Below, in pieces: positions 8,850 through 16,616 of a DNA stretch of 49,563 nucleotides. Position numbers and translations under genes: made by a program. This DNA is from Caulobacteraceae bacterium. Its GTDB lineage: Bacteria; Pseudomonadota; Alphaproteobacteria; Caulobacterales; Caulobacteraceae. Below the pieces are notes generated by a model, which did no database searches, was not told the origin of the DNA, and saw only the letters and a list, made by a program, of their open reading frames with translations. Location of the stretch: NCBI GenBank assembly GCA_028290905.1, contig JAQGIW010000055.1:1-49563 (forward strand). The letters run 5' to 3'. The stretch's first letter is position 1. Every line of letters begins with the position of its first letter.

Positions 8850-8955
8850 CCCCCTTCCCCTCTTCGGGGGACTTCCCCCAGAGGGGGAAGAGAGTTCAGA
8901 CGGGCGCCATACTCCGCCCTTTGGGGGGAGTAACGGCCGAAGGCCGGGAGGGGGG
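8850..8955. repeat. Intergenic palindromic repeat, copy 2 (inverted)
   Basis: This is the reverse-orientation relative of the element at 2958-3065. It starts with CCCCCTTCCCCTCTTCGGGG, contains CCCCCAGAGGGGG, and ends with ACGGCCGAAGGCCGGGAGG. It fills the gap between the convergent pgl and SDR genes and may double as their terminator. Confidence 0.7.
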
Positions 8956-8957
8956 CG

Positions 8958-9758
8958 TCACCCCCGGCGCACCGACGCGCCGCCGTCCACCGCCAGGATC
9001 TGGCCGGTGATGAACTTGGCTTCGTCGGAGGCGAGGAAGAGGGCGGCGTGGGCGGTGTCCCAGCCGTCGCCCATCCTGCCGCCGAGCAGGACGCGGGCGT
9101 TGCGCGCGGCCCGCACCGTCTCGACGCTCTCGCCACGAGAGGCCGAGAAGCCCTGGATCGCCATCGGCGTATCCATCAGCCCCGGCATGATGGCGTTGCA
9201 GCGGATCATGTGACGGGCATTGAGCGCGGCGGTGGAGGTGGTCAGCTTGTTCACGCCCGCCTTGGAGACCTCGTAGGCGATCATGTTGGCCGGCGCGATG
9301 GCGGCCACCGAGGAGATGTTGACGATCGCCCCGCCGCCCTGGGCCCGCATCACCGGCAGGGCGTGCTTGATCGTCAGCCACATGCCGGTGAGGTTGACCT
9401 TGAGGATCCGGTCCCAGTTCTCCCGCTCCAGCCGCGCGATCGATCCGTCGCCGCCGCCGATGCCGACGTTGTTGTGCAGGATGTCGAGTCCGCCGAGCCG
9501 CGATCCGGCTTCGGCGATCAGGGCCGCGCATTGGGCCTCGGCGGTAACGTCGGCCTCGAAGGCGAAGGCCGTCCCGCCCTCTGCCGCGATCATCGCGACC
9601 GTCTCCTCGGCCCTCGCAAGTTCGCGGTCCACGCACAGCACCCGCGCGCCCTCGCGCGCGAACAGGATCGCCGTCGCCCGCCCGTTGCCGATCGTCTCCC
9701 CCGGCGTCTGCCCCGCCCCGACGACCACCGCCGCCTTCCCCTTCAGCCGATCAGCCAT
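8958..9758 (-). CDS. SDR-family oxidoreductase
   Basis: NAD(P)-dependent classical short-chain dehydrogenase, 266 residues. The cofactor loop is atypical: VVVGAGQTPGETIGNGRA (about 11-28) instead of TGxxxGIG, as in a subgroup that lengthens the Gly-rich loop. It also has LHNNVGIGGG (the NNAG position), ISSVAAIA, and the catalytic Y-EVS-K. The C-terminus GQILAVDGGASVRRG is typical. The ATG is preceded by GGAAGGA. The substrate is unknown; the setting among acyl-CoA enzymes suggests a hydroxy- or keto-acyl or alicyclic intermediate. Confidence 0.92.
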   Translation of the reverse strand: MADRLKGKAAVVVGAGQTPGETIGNGRATAILFAREGARVLCVDRELARAEETVAMIAAEGGTAFAFEADVTAEAQCAALIAEAGSRLGGLDILHNNVGIGGGDGSIARLERENWDRILKVNLTGMWLTIKHALPVMRAQGGGAIVNISSVAAIAPANMIAYEVSKAGVNKLTTSTAALNARHMIRCNAIMPGLMDTPMAIQGFSASRGESVETVRAARNARVLLGGRMGDGWDTAHAALFLASDEAKFITGQILAVDGGASVRRG

Positions 9759-9778
9759 GCGACATCCTTCCGTATTCC

Positions 9779-9897
9779 ACCACCAAGCTCACCAAGGACA
9801 CCAAGGTCTTGCGCGACGCGCCCTGAACCTTGGCGATTTATCGCGAGGCCTTGAGAGGTCGGACATGCCTCTTGGTGCGCTTGGTGTCCTTGGTGGT
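9779..9897. repeat. Long inverted repeat with CACCAAG-unit arms
   Basis: The left arm (9779-9806) holds three near-tandem units ending CACCAAG. The right arm (9871-9897) is the approximate reverse complement, with CTTGGTG units. It is the same architecture as 4670-4761 with a one-base change in the unit. It occupies the intergenic space between the SDR start and the 3' end of the alpha/beta hydrolase gene. Confidence 0.6.
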
Positions 9898-9949
9898 AAG
9901 ACGCTCAGGCGCCGTCGCCGAAGACACGGCGAGATCCCGTCGGCGCCGA

Positions 9950-10726
9950 TCACTCTGCTCCATTCAATCCGGCTTCGGCGAGGAATCCCAGGATCGCCGC
10001 GTTGAACGCCTGCGGCTGGTCGATGTTGGCGGCGTGGCCGGCGTCCGGGATGACGGCCTTCTTCGCCCCGGGGATCTTGGCGGCCATGTAGTCGCTGGCG
10101 GCCAGGAAGGGGGTGTCGTTGGCGCCCACCACCACGATCGAAGGGACGGCGATGGTCGGCAGGCTGGAGATCACCCGGTCGTCGCGCTGGGTGAGCATGC
10201 CGCGGGCGGCGCGGGCGAGGCCCTCGGCGGAGCGGTGGGTGCTGGTGCGCATCTCGACGCTCCCGGCCGCCAGGCGCCCCAGTCCTTCGGTCTCGTAGCG
10301 CTCGGCGGTCTTCAGGGCGTTGGCGTTCCAGCCGTTGCGCGGCTCGTCCTTACGGTAGCCTGGGCCGGTGTCGATGATCAGCAGGGCGCGCACGCGGTCG
10401 GGGTGGGCCAGGTTGAAGGCCAGGCTCATGTAGCCGCCCAGCGACAGCCCGCCGACGATGGCGCGTTCCGCCCCCACCACATCCAGCAGGGCGGCCATGT
10501 CGGCCACCGTCGCCTCCTCGCTGTAGGCGGACTGATCGTCCGGATAGTCCGACTGGCCGTGGCCGCGCATGTCCCAGGTGACCAGGGTGTGATGCTTCGA
10601 CAGCGCCTCGACCTGCCCGGCCCACATCTGCGACGTGGCGGAATAGCCATGCGTCAGCAACAGCGCCGGCCCCTGGCCACAGACCTCGTAATAGAGATTC
10701 ACCCCGTCCCGGTTCAGCTTGGGCAT
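9950..10726 (-). CDS. Alpha/beta-fold hydrolase
   Basis: Serine hydrolase of 258 residues resembling 3-oxoadipate enol-lactonases and ring-cleavage hydrolases. The oxyanion region is LLLTHGYSATSQMW, followed by WDMRGHGQSDYP. The nucleophile elbow is GLSLGG, the acid is in VVGANDTPF and the His in PDAGHAANIDQP, so the triad is complete. The ATG has a strong AGGGAGG site. The gene is isolated by repeats on both sides; the substrate is unknown but the neighbourhood is catabolic. Confidence 0.9.
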   Translation of the reverse strand: MPKLNRDGVNLYYEVCGQGPALLLTHGYSATSQMWAGQVEALSKHHTLVTWDMRGHGQSDYPDDQSAYSEEATVADMAALLDVVGAERAIVGGLSLGGYMSLAFNLAHPDRVRALLIIDTGPGYRKDEPRNGWNANALKTAERYETEGLGRLAAGSVEMRTSTHRSAEGLARAARGMLTQRDDRVISSLPTIAVPSIVVVGANDTPFLAASDYMAAKIPGAKKAVIPDAGHAANIDQPQAFNAAILGFLAEAGLNGAE

Positions 10727-10814
10727 AGGCGTTACCTCCCTGTCACTTCGCCCCTCTGGTCAGGGCTTAGGTGCAACCTTCGCGCTCCACGGATCAGCGC
10801 GCAAGCACCCCCCT

Positions 10815-10844
10815 CCGCTCATCCCTGCGAAAGCGGGGACCCAG
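10815..10844 (+). repeat. Short dispersed repeat, intact copy
   Basis: The unit reads CCGCTCATCCCTGCGAAAGC followed by GGGGACCCAG. It matches the common CCGCTCATCC-CGCGAAAGCGGGGACC type of extragenic repeat. A second, opposite-orientation copy about 120 bp downstream is split by the insertion at 10951-11108. Confidence 0.6.
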
Positions 10845-10950
10845 TATTTTCCAGGAATCCGTGTCCGAGGTGATGCAAAGGATCGCGCGGCCCCACCATT
10901 CCGGATCAAATGCAAACAGCGCTGGTGTAAAACGCTCGGTCCCCGCTTTC

Positions 10951-11108
10951 CAGGCTGTGTGAAAAGTCGGAGTTGTCACATTTCAACGCAATAATATTCT
11001 GCAGTTGCCGTGAGACCGGAAAATCGTTTCGCAAGGCGCGCGTGCGCGGCGCGTAGGAGATTAAAAATTGCGCGGGAATGTGACTGCCTCGACTTTTCAC
11101 ACAGCCTG
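10951..11108. mobile_element. 158-bp MITE-like insertion with terminal inverted repeats and 4-bp target duplication
   Basis: The ends CAGGCTGTGTGAAAAGTCG and CGACTTTTCACACAGCCTG are perfect 19-bp inverted repeats. The similarity extends inwards to about 31 bp (GTCACATT is shared). Both sides carry TTTC. Removing the element and one TTTC restores CCCCGCTTTCGCGGGGATGA, that is, a copy of the repeat at 10815. The interior (about 95 bp) has no ORF and is less GC-rich than its surroundings. The structure is seen directly. The parent IS family is not identified, since no transposase of this type is in the window. Confidence 0.85.
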
Positions 11109-11136
11109 TTTCGCGGGGATGAGCGGATTTGTGACC

Positions 11137-11916
11137 CTACGCTCCCACGAACACTCCCGGCCGGCGCTCGTTGACCGACTTCACCCCCTCGGCGAAGTCG
11201 GCGGTGGCGCGCAGCCAGGTCTGTTCGATCATTTCGTGATCGGTCTGGGCCTTCACCGCCTCGGCGAGGCCGGCGCGCAGGGTGGCGCGGGTGGAGACCA
11301 CGGCCAGGGGCGCGGCCTCGGCGATCTCGCGGGCGAGGGCGAGGGTGGCGCCGCGAAGCTCGTCCATCGGGACAAGCTCGTCGGCGAGGCCCCAGGCGAG
11401 GGCCTCCTCGCCCTTGATCCGGCGGCCGGTGAGGCACATCAGCTGCGCCTTCTGCATGCCGACCACCCGCGGCAGGGTGTGGGTGATGCCGAAGCCCGGA
11501 TGGAATCCCAGCTTGACGAAGTTGGCCGCGAACCGCGCCTCGGGCGACACCACGCGGAAGTCGGCCACCAGGGCGAGGCCTAGGCCCGCTCCCACCGCCG
11601 CGCCCTGGATCGCCGCGACGATCGGCTTCTTGGCCGAGAACAGTCGCACAGCCTCGACATAGAGCGGATTGATCCCCTTCATCCCCTCGCCCCCGACTCC
11701 GGTGGGCGAGGCGAGGTCGGCCCCGGCGCAGAAGGTCTTGCCCGCCGCCGTCAGGACGCTGACCCGCAATTCCTTCTCGGCGTCGACGTCGAACAGCGCG
11801 TCGGCCAGGTTGCGCATCAGGTCGACGCTGACGAAATTGTTCGGCGGCCGGCTGATCTCCAGCAGAGCCACATGGCCGTCGATCCGGGCGGAGACTTCTC
11901 CGTACTGCTCTTTCAT
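11137..11916 (-). CDS. Enoyl-CoA hydratase/isomerase family protein
   Basis: Crotonase-fold enzyme, 259 residues from ATG 11916 (MKEQYGEVS). That start leaves a 13-bp gap to the upstream gene; an earlier in-frame start would overlap it. It contains AAGKTFCAGADL (oxyanion-hole region), AAIQGAAVGAGLGLALVADF, FVKLGFHPGFGITHTLPRVVG and LTGRRIKGEEALAWGLADE. In mitochondrial-type hydratases the second catalytic Glu lies where this protein has LGFHPGFGITHTLPR, so the exact reaction (hydration, isomerisation or other) is uncertain. It is in an operon with the acyl-CoA dehydrogenase upstream, consistent with consecutive beta-oxidation-like steps. Confidence 0.9.
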   Translation of the reverse strand: MKEQYGEVSARIDGHVALLEISRPPNNFVSVDLMRNLADALFDVDAEKELRVSVLTAAGKTFCAGADLASPTGVGGEGMKGINPLYVEAVRLFSAKKPIVAAIQGAAVGAGLGLALVADFRVVSPEARFAANFVKLGFHPGFGITHTLPRVVGMQKAQLMCLTGRRIKGEEALAWGLADELVPMDELRGATLALAREIAEAAPLAVVSTRATLRAGLAEAVKAQTDHEMIEQTWLRATADFAEGVKSVNERRPGVFVGA

Positions 11917-11929
11917 CGCTTGGGTCTCG

Positions 11930-13108
11930 CTATCTCTTTGAACCGAGGAGGTTGCGGGCCACCACCCATTTGTGGACCTCGGTGGGGCCCTCATAGATGC
12001 GCATGGTGCGCAGCTTCGCGGCCATCAGCTGCAGGGGCATTTCCTTGGTCATGCCCATGGCGCCGAAGGTCTGCATGGCCCGGTCGACCACCTCCCACGC
12101 CATCTCGGTGGCGTAGGCCTTGATCATCGACATCTCCAGGCGCGTCTCCCGGCCCTGGTCGATCTTCCAGGCGCAATCATAGGTCATCAGCCGCGCGGCG
12201 TGGATGCGCGTGGCGGCGTCTGTCACCCACCACTGGATCGCCTGGCGCTCCGAAAGGGGAAGCCCGAAGGTCTTCCGCTGCGGCGCGTACTCGCAGATCA
12301 TGTCCAGCGCCCGCTGGGCCATGCCGATCGACCATGCCGCCATCTCCAGGCGCCGGGTGCCCAGGCGCAGCTGCATGGGCGCGAAGCCCTGGCCCTCGAC
12401 GCCCAGCAGCTTCCACCCCTCCACCCGGCAGTCCTCGAGCAGCACCTCATAGGTGAAGGCCCCACCGATCATCGGGATGCGCCGCGGCACAGTGAAGCCC
12501 GGGGTTCCCTTGTCGATCAGGAAGGCGGAGATGCCGCCGCGGGCCCCCTTCTCACGATCGGTGACCGCCATCAGGATGGTGAAGTCGGCCTCCGGGACGC
12601 GGCTGACCCAGATCTTGCGCCCGTTGATCAGCCAGTCGTCCCCATCCTTGCCTGGCACCCGCACGGCGCGGGTGATCATGCCGGCCGGATCGCCGCCGGC
12701 CCCGGGCTCGGAGATGCCGATCGCCGAGATGGTCTCGCCGCGCACGTAAGGCGCCAGATAGGCGTCGCGCTGGCGCTCGGTGACCGTGGCGGCCAGCATG
12801 CGCAGGTTCGGGCTGTCCGGCGGCAGGGTGTAGGGGGTGACCGTGCTGCCCAGGGTCTCGTTGACGGCAACCATCGCCACATTGGGCAGGTCCATGCCGC
12901 CGAAGTCTTCCGGCGCGTCCAGGCCCCACAGGCCCAGCGTCTTGGAGACCTCGTCCAGGCGCTTGTGCTCTTCGGGGGCGAGGCCCAGGCCCTTGCCCTC
13001 GGCCTCGCGGGCGAGGACGCCGGCCTCCAGCGGCATCAGCTCGTCCTTGACGAACCGCGCCACCAGATCCTTGAGCATCCGGTGCTCTTCGATCAGCTCG
13101 AAATTCAT
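11930..13108 (-). CDS. Acyl-CoA dehydrogenase
   Basis: FAD-dependent alpha,beta-desaturation of an acyl-CoA. The 392 residues include AIGISEPGAGGDPAG (flavin contact), WLINGRKIWVSRVPEAD, QAIQWWVTDAATRIHAARL, and MRIYEGPTEVHKWVVARNLL with the catalytic Glu in IYEG. This differs from the ACAD10/11-like paralogue at 6744-8063. It begins at ATG 13108 with a weak AAGG. It is the leading gene of a unit with the crotonase downstream and is divergent from the CoA-transferase gene across about 100 bp. Confidence 0.93.
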   Translation of the reverse strand: MNFELIEEHRMLKDLVARFVKDELMPLEAGVLAREAEGKGLGLAPEEHKRLDEVSKTLGLWGLDAPEDFGGMDLPNVAMVAVNETLGSTVTPYTLPPDSPNLRMLAATVTERQRDAYLAPYVRGETISAIGISEPGAGGDPAGMITRAVRVPGKDGDDWLINGRKIWVSRVPEADFTILMAVTDREKGARGGISAFLIDKGTPGFTVPRRIPMIGGAFTYEVLLEDCRVEGWKLLGVEGQGFAPMQLRLGTRRLEMAAWSIGMAQRALDMICEYAPQRKTFGLPLSERQAIQWWVTDAATRIHAARLMTYDCAWKIDQGRETRLEMSMIKAYATEMAWEVVDRAMQTFGAMGMTKEMPLQLMAAKLRTMRIYEGPTEVHKWVVARNLLGSKR

Positions 13109-13210
13109 CTGAGCGCCTTGTCTCCCGCCATTTCGCCCTTGTTCCTCCCACCTTAGGGGTAGAAATCGCGGGCGTCATCGGCGCCCAAGCGTAAAGGGGA
13201 GGGATAAAGT

Positions 13211-14422
13211 TTGCCCAGGAACCGCCAACTGGCCGCCGAGGCCACCGGACCGCTGAAGGGCGTCCGCATCCTGGACATGACCAGCGTGGTGTTCGGCGCC
13301 TACGCCACCCAGATGCTGGGCGACCTGGGCGCGGACGTGGTCAAGGTGGAGTTCCCGGGGGGCCGGCGCGGCGGCGGCGGCGACATCATGCGCTGGGCGG
13401 GTCACGGCCAGCCGGGTGGGCCGGAAGACCTCGGCCCGATCTTCATGACCATCAACCGCAACAAGCGGTCGGTCTTGCTCGATCTGCGGGAGGACAAGTG
13501 CAAGACGGCGCTGCGGAAGCTGATCTCGACGTCCGACGTCTTCGCTCTCTCGGTCCGTTACGAGGGCCTCAAGCGGCTGGGGCTGGACTATGAGACAGTC
13601 AAGGCGATCAAGCCCGACATCGTCTATGTGCACGGCGCCGGCTACGGGTCCGAGGGCCCCTACGCCGGGGAGCCGGCCTACGACGACCTGATCCAGTCGG
13701 CCAGCGGCCTGGCCGACATCCTCCCCCGCACCGACGGCAACCCGACCCCACGCCTGCTGCCGACCCTGGTCGCCGACAAGGTCAGCGGCCACTTCATGGC
13801 CCAGGCCATCCTCGCCGCCCTCTTCCATCACCAGCGCACCGGCGAGGGCCAGTTCGTCGAGGTGCCGATGCTGGAGTGTATCACCAGCTTCGGCCTCGCC
13901 GAGCACCTCTACGGCCACGTCTACGACCCGCCGACCGGACCGCTCGGCTACCCCCGGGTGGCCAACCCCGAGCGCAAGCCGTTCGCCACCAAGGACGGCT
14001 ACATCGGCCTCCTTCCCTACACCGACCAGCAGTGGGACCAGTTCTTCGCCGTCGCCGGCTGGGGCGACACCTTCGGCAAGGACCCGCGCTTCGCCGACTA
14101 CAAGACCCGCGTGAAATACATCCGCGAACTCTACGGCCTCGTCGAGGACGTCACCCGCACCCGCACCACCGACGAATGGCTCGCGCTCCTCAAGCCCCTG
14201 TCGATCCCGGTCGTCCGCATGAACCGCCTCGACGACCTGATGACCGACCCGCATTTGGAGGCGGTGGGGTTGTTCGAACGGTACGAGCACCCGGAGGCGG
14301 GGGCGTACATCGCGATGCGACCGGCGGTGAAGTACGCCGCGACGCCGGCCAACATCCGGCGGCATCCGCCGCGGCTGGGGGAGCATACGGAGGAGGTGCT
14401 GGGGGAGCTAACGTCCGAGTGA
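13211..14422 (+). CDS. CaiB/BaiF (class III) CoA-transferase
   Basis: Transfers CoA between acyl groups through an aspartyl-CoA intermediate. The 403 residues start with GPLKGVRILDMTSVVFGAYA, then LGDLGADVVKVEFPGG, NRNKRSVLLDLR and VYVHGAGYGSEGPYAG, followed by AYDDLIQSASGLADI, where an Asp near residue 158 is the candidate nucleophile, and HHQRTGEGQFVEVPMLE. The start is TTG at 13211 behind GGGGAGGG; this matches the family's N-terminal length. It would activate the substrate that the divergent dehydrogenase/hydratase pair then oxidises. Confidence 0.92.
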   Translation: MPRNRQLAAEATGPLKGVRILDMTSVVFGAYATQMLGDLGADVVKVEFPGGRRGGGGDIMRWAGHGQPGGPEDLGPIFMTINRNKRSVLLDLREDKCKTALRKLISTSDVFALSVRYEGLKRLGLDYETVKAIKPDIVYVHGAGYGSEGPYAGEPAYDDLIQSASGLADILPRTDGNPTPRLLPTLVADKVSGHFMAQAILAALFHHQRTGEGQFVEVPMLECITSFGLAEHLYGHVYDPPTGPLGYPRVANPERKPFATKDGYIGLLPYTDQQWDQFFAVAGWGDTFGKDPRFADYKTRVKYIRELYGLVEDVTRTRTTDEWLALLKPLSIPVVRMNRLDDLMTDPHLEAVGLFERYEHPEAGAYIAMRPAVKYAATPANIRRHPPRLGEHTEEVLGELTSE

Positions 14423-14475
14423 CCAGTCGACGCGTCACGGAAGCGCGCCGCGGTGGATACGAGGCGGGGAGTATG

Positions 14476-14803
14476 TTCGAGTATTTCGCCGAGGGCCTCC
14501 TCGGAATAGGAGACGCCCTCCCTGCCCGCCGGGATCGTGAGCGCCGCGCGCGCCGCTTCATCGGTGAGGCGATCGATCGGCACCAACTCGAACAACCGTT
14601 CGACGTAGGACTTGGCGCGACCCATCTGGCCGACGAGCTGCGGCACGCCCGCCCCACCATGGTGATCGGTAATCGGCTCTGGCCGGCGCTGTGGAGCGCC
14701 ATGATGAGAGAGGCAAGCTGCTCTTCGGGCACGTACTGAAGCTCGTCGATGAACATCACGACTGTCGCCCGTTCTCCGGCGGCGGCCCCGACGGCGGCGA
14801 GCA
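14476..14803 (-). pseudogene. Frameshifted central fragment of an AAA+ ATP-binding protein gene
   Basis: The minus strand reads AAVGAAAGERATVVMFIDEL with Walker B-like MFIDELQY, then PEEQLASLIMALHSAG and LPITMVG. The frame then breaks near 14651-14656, where one G seems missing. It resumes in another frame with VPQLVGQMGRAKSYVERLFE, LVPIDRL and EGVSYSEEALGEILEHTP. An in-frame stop precedes it at about 14805, and similarity ends after ILEHTP, where relatives continue GYPYFLQ. It is therefore truncated at both ends and frameshifted. The Walker A part of the same protein type is found at 16617-16773 on the same strand. The family assignment is from recall of similar ATPases. Confidence 0.75.
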
Positions 14804-14877
14804 GTTAGGTGGCAGATTCGGTGACAGTTTACGAATTGCGTGCGCTGAGACCGCCGCCGAGATGGAAGGCCGGGCTA

Positions 14878-15249
14878 TCAACGTTCCGGAAGGGTCTTCA
14901 GCGCTGCCTCCAAATCGGACAGTGCCGCCTCTAGTTCCGGGAGGTCATGCACGATGGTGTCCCAGACCAGCGGCGGCACAGCCTTGTCGTCGTAGTCGTG
15001 GGCGAGGAAGTGGCGGAACCGGACGGGATCAACCCACGGCTCTCCAGGTGCAAGAACGACCAGATCCACGTTGCCGCCGAGGTCGCCGAGCGCTTCGCCG
15101 ATCGCGATGAACGCCCGATCGCAGGCATAGCGGGTGCGGACGTCGGCTTCATAGGGTTCAATATCCGTGGCTGCGGTCCATTCCCTGACGCGCGCTATGT
15201 GAAGCCGCGCCGCCGCGACGATCGCCAGGGGCGGCCGCTTCGTCGCCAC
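14878..15249 (-). CDS. HepT-like HEPN ribonuclease toxin
   Basis: HEPN-domain (DUF86) protein of 123 residues, the toxin half of HEPN/MNT systems. The RNase motif RHFLAHDYD (R79-x4-H84-x-Y86) is intact, and the helical architecture fits: VRTRYACDRAFIAIGEALGD, then DTIVHDLPELEAALSDLEAA. It starts at GTG 15249, three bases after the stop of the nucleotidyltransferase gene. In characterised pairs the MNT partner inactivates HepT by adding AMP to the Tyr of this motif. If the partner here is broken (see next entry), either this toxin is weak or silent, or the frameshift is a sequence error. Confidence 0.85.
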   Translation of the reverse strand: MATKRPPLAIVAAARLHIARVREWTAATDIEPYEADVRTRYACDRAFIAIGEALGDLGGNVDLVVLAPGEPWVDPVRFRHFLAHDYDDKAVPPLVWDTIVHDLPELEAALSDLEAALKTLPER

Positions 15250-15252
15250 GCT

Positions 15253-15553
15253 CTAGAAAACCGGGGTGAGATCGCCGGCGATCCGCCGCCGGAAGTCCGC
15301 AGCGCGCTCCAGGCCCTGCTGCGAGGTCAGATCCACCGAGCGACCGAGTATCCGCTCCAGCGCCGCTTCAGCCCGCGCCATGCTGAACAGCGTCATCGGA
15401 CGCTCGGGCGGTCCGCCGACGACCAGGTCGACGTCGCTGTCCGGCCCCGCGTCGTCACGGGCGACCGATCCGAACAAGGAGACATGCGCCACCCGCCGCC
15501 CGAAGCTCGTCGGCGTGTGACAGCAGCAGGGCGATGACATCGATCTTGCGCAC
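15253..15553 (-). pseudogene. MntA-like nucleotidyltransferase (antitoxin), apparently frameshifted
   Basis: The main part reads VAHVSLFGSVARDDAG and PDSDVDLVVGG, giving the GS-x10-DxD signature of MNT antitoxins, and ends DFRRRIAGDLTPVF. The expected N-terminal helix (IDVIALLLSHADELRAAG) is present, but in a different frame. The two join at about 15498-15505, where GCGGGTGGCG would need one more base to read AAGVAHV. A start at GTG 15553 fits the N-terminal frame. Without repair, only a product of about 78 residues starting at an internal GTG is possible, lacking the first helix. Either a real inactivating deletion or a single-base sequence error explains it. Confidence 0.7.
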
Positions 15554-15741
15554 CAGGGCGTTATACCATGGACGGGCGCGTCGAGGCGCCCTGCTTGGGC
15601 GCCCAAGGCGCCCCGAGGAACTTGCTCATCGACGCGGAGGTCGGGCACACTATGGAGGCGCGTCTCGCCGGAGCCCTCCGCGCGATCCGCGCGGGTGGCG
15701 GGTGGCCGCCGTCGCTCGAGGCCGACCTGGAGGAGAGGCTC

Positions 15742-16602
15742 ATGTCCCGCGCCAATCATGTCGTCGTCGTTCCGCTCGGCCCCACGATCGGGGCCGTCGT
15801 GAGCGGCGTCGACCTCCGCGACGATCATGCCGACGCGGTGATCGACGACATCCGCGCCGCCCTGCTGGGCCACAAGGTGCTGTTCTTCGAGGACCAGGAC
15901 CTGAGCCCCGAGCAGCAGCGCAACTTCGCCCTGCGCTTTGGCGCGTTGCACACCCACCCGCTCTATCCCGGCGAGGGCGCCGCGCCCGAGATCATGATCC
16001 TGGACAACCACCAGGAGAACCCCACCGACAACGACCACTGGCACACCGACGTCACCTTCCTCGAGCGTCCGGCCATGGGGGCGATCCTCCACGCGCGCGT
16101 GCTGCCGCCTTCGGGCGGGGACACGCTGTGGGCCAGCATGACCGCCGCCTGGCAGGCGCTGAGCCCGTCGATGCGCGCGTTCATCGAGACCTTGAGCGCC
16201 GTGCACGATCTCACGCACGCCTTCGCCGCCGATGGCGTCGTCGCCAGCGCCGCCGGCCGCGAGCGCTATGAAAAGGCGCGGGCGGAGAACCCGCCGGTGA
16301 TCCACCCCGTCGCGCGCACCCATCCGGAGACCGGCGAGACGGCGCTCTTCGTCAACTCGGCCTTCACCTCGCGCATCAAGGGCCTGCGCCGCGAGGAGAG
16401 CCGCGCGCTCCTCGACTTCCTTTTCCGCCACGTCCAGAAGCCGGAGTTCGCCGTGCGCTGGCGCTGGCGCGAGGGGTCGGTGGCCTTCTGGGATAACCGC
16501 TGCACTCAGCATTATGCGGTCAACGACTACCTGCCGAACCGCCGGGTGATGACCCGGGCGACGATCTTCGGCGACAAGCCCTACTTCGAGAAAGCCGCCT
16601 AA
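15742..16602 (+). CDS. TauD/TfdA-family Fe(II)/2-oxoglutarate dioxygenase
   Basis: Non-heme iron dioxygenase, 286 residues from the ATG at 15742 (MSRANHVVVVPLGPTIGAVV), which has AGGAGAG upstream; the frame is open further upstream without family similarity. The iron ligands are visible: HWHTDVTF (H101, D103) and CTQHYAVNDY (H257). The 2-oxoglutarate-binding Arg lies in RRVMTRATI. LGHKVLFFEDQDLSPEQQRN is typical of the family. Substrates in this family include taurine, alkyl sulfates and aryloxyalkanoates; none can be chosen here. It sits between the two fragments of the AAA+ gene, so it probably arrived with the island. Confidence 0.92.
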   Translation: MSRANHVVVVPLGPTIGAVVSGVDLRDDHADAVIDDIRAALLGHKVLFFEDQDLSPEQQRNFALRFGALHTHPLYPGEGAAPEIMILDNHQENPTDNDHWHTDVTFLERPAMGAILHARVLPPSGGDTLWASMTAAWQALSPSMRAFIETLSAVHDLTHAFAADGVVASAAGRERYEKARAENPPVIHPVARTHPETGETALFVNSAFTSRIKGLRREESRALLDFLFRHVQKPEFAVRWRWREGSVAFWDNRCTQHYAVNDYLPNRRVMTRATIFGDKPYFEKAA

Positions 16603-16616
16603 CGTCGTCGCTGGAG

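Noticed and set aside
15568-15741. 58-codon N-terminal extension of the TauD-type protein
   Set aside because: It has no similarity to the family, while the ATG at 15742 has a good ribosome site and the expected N-terminus.
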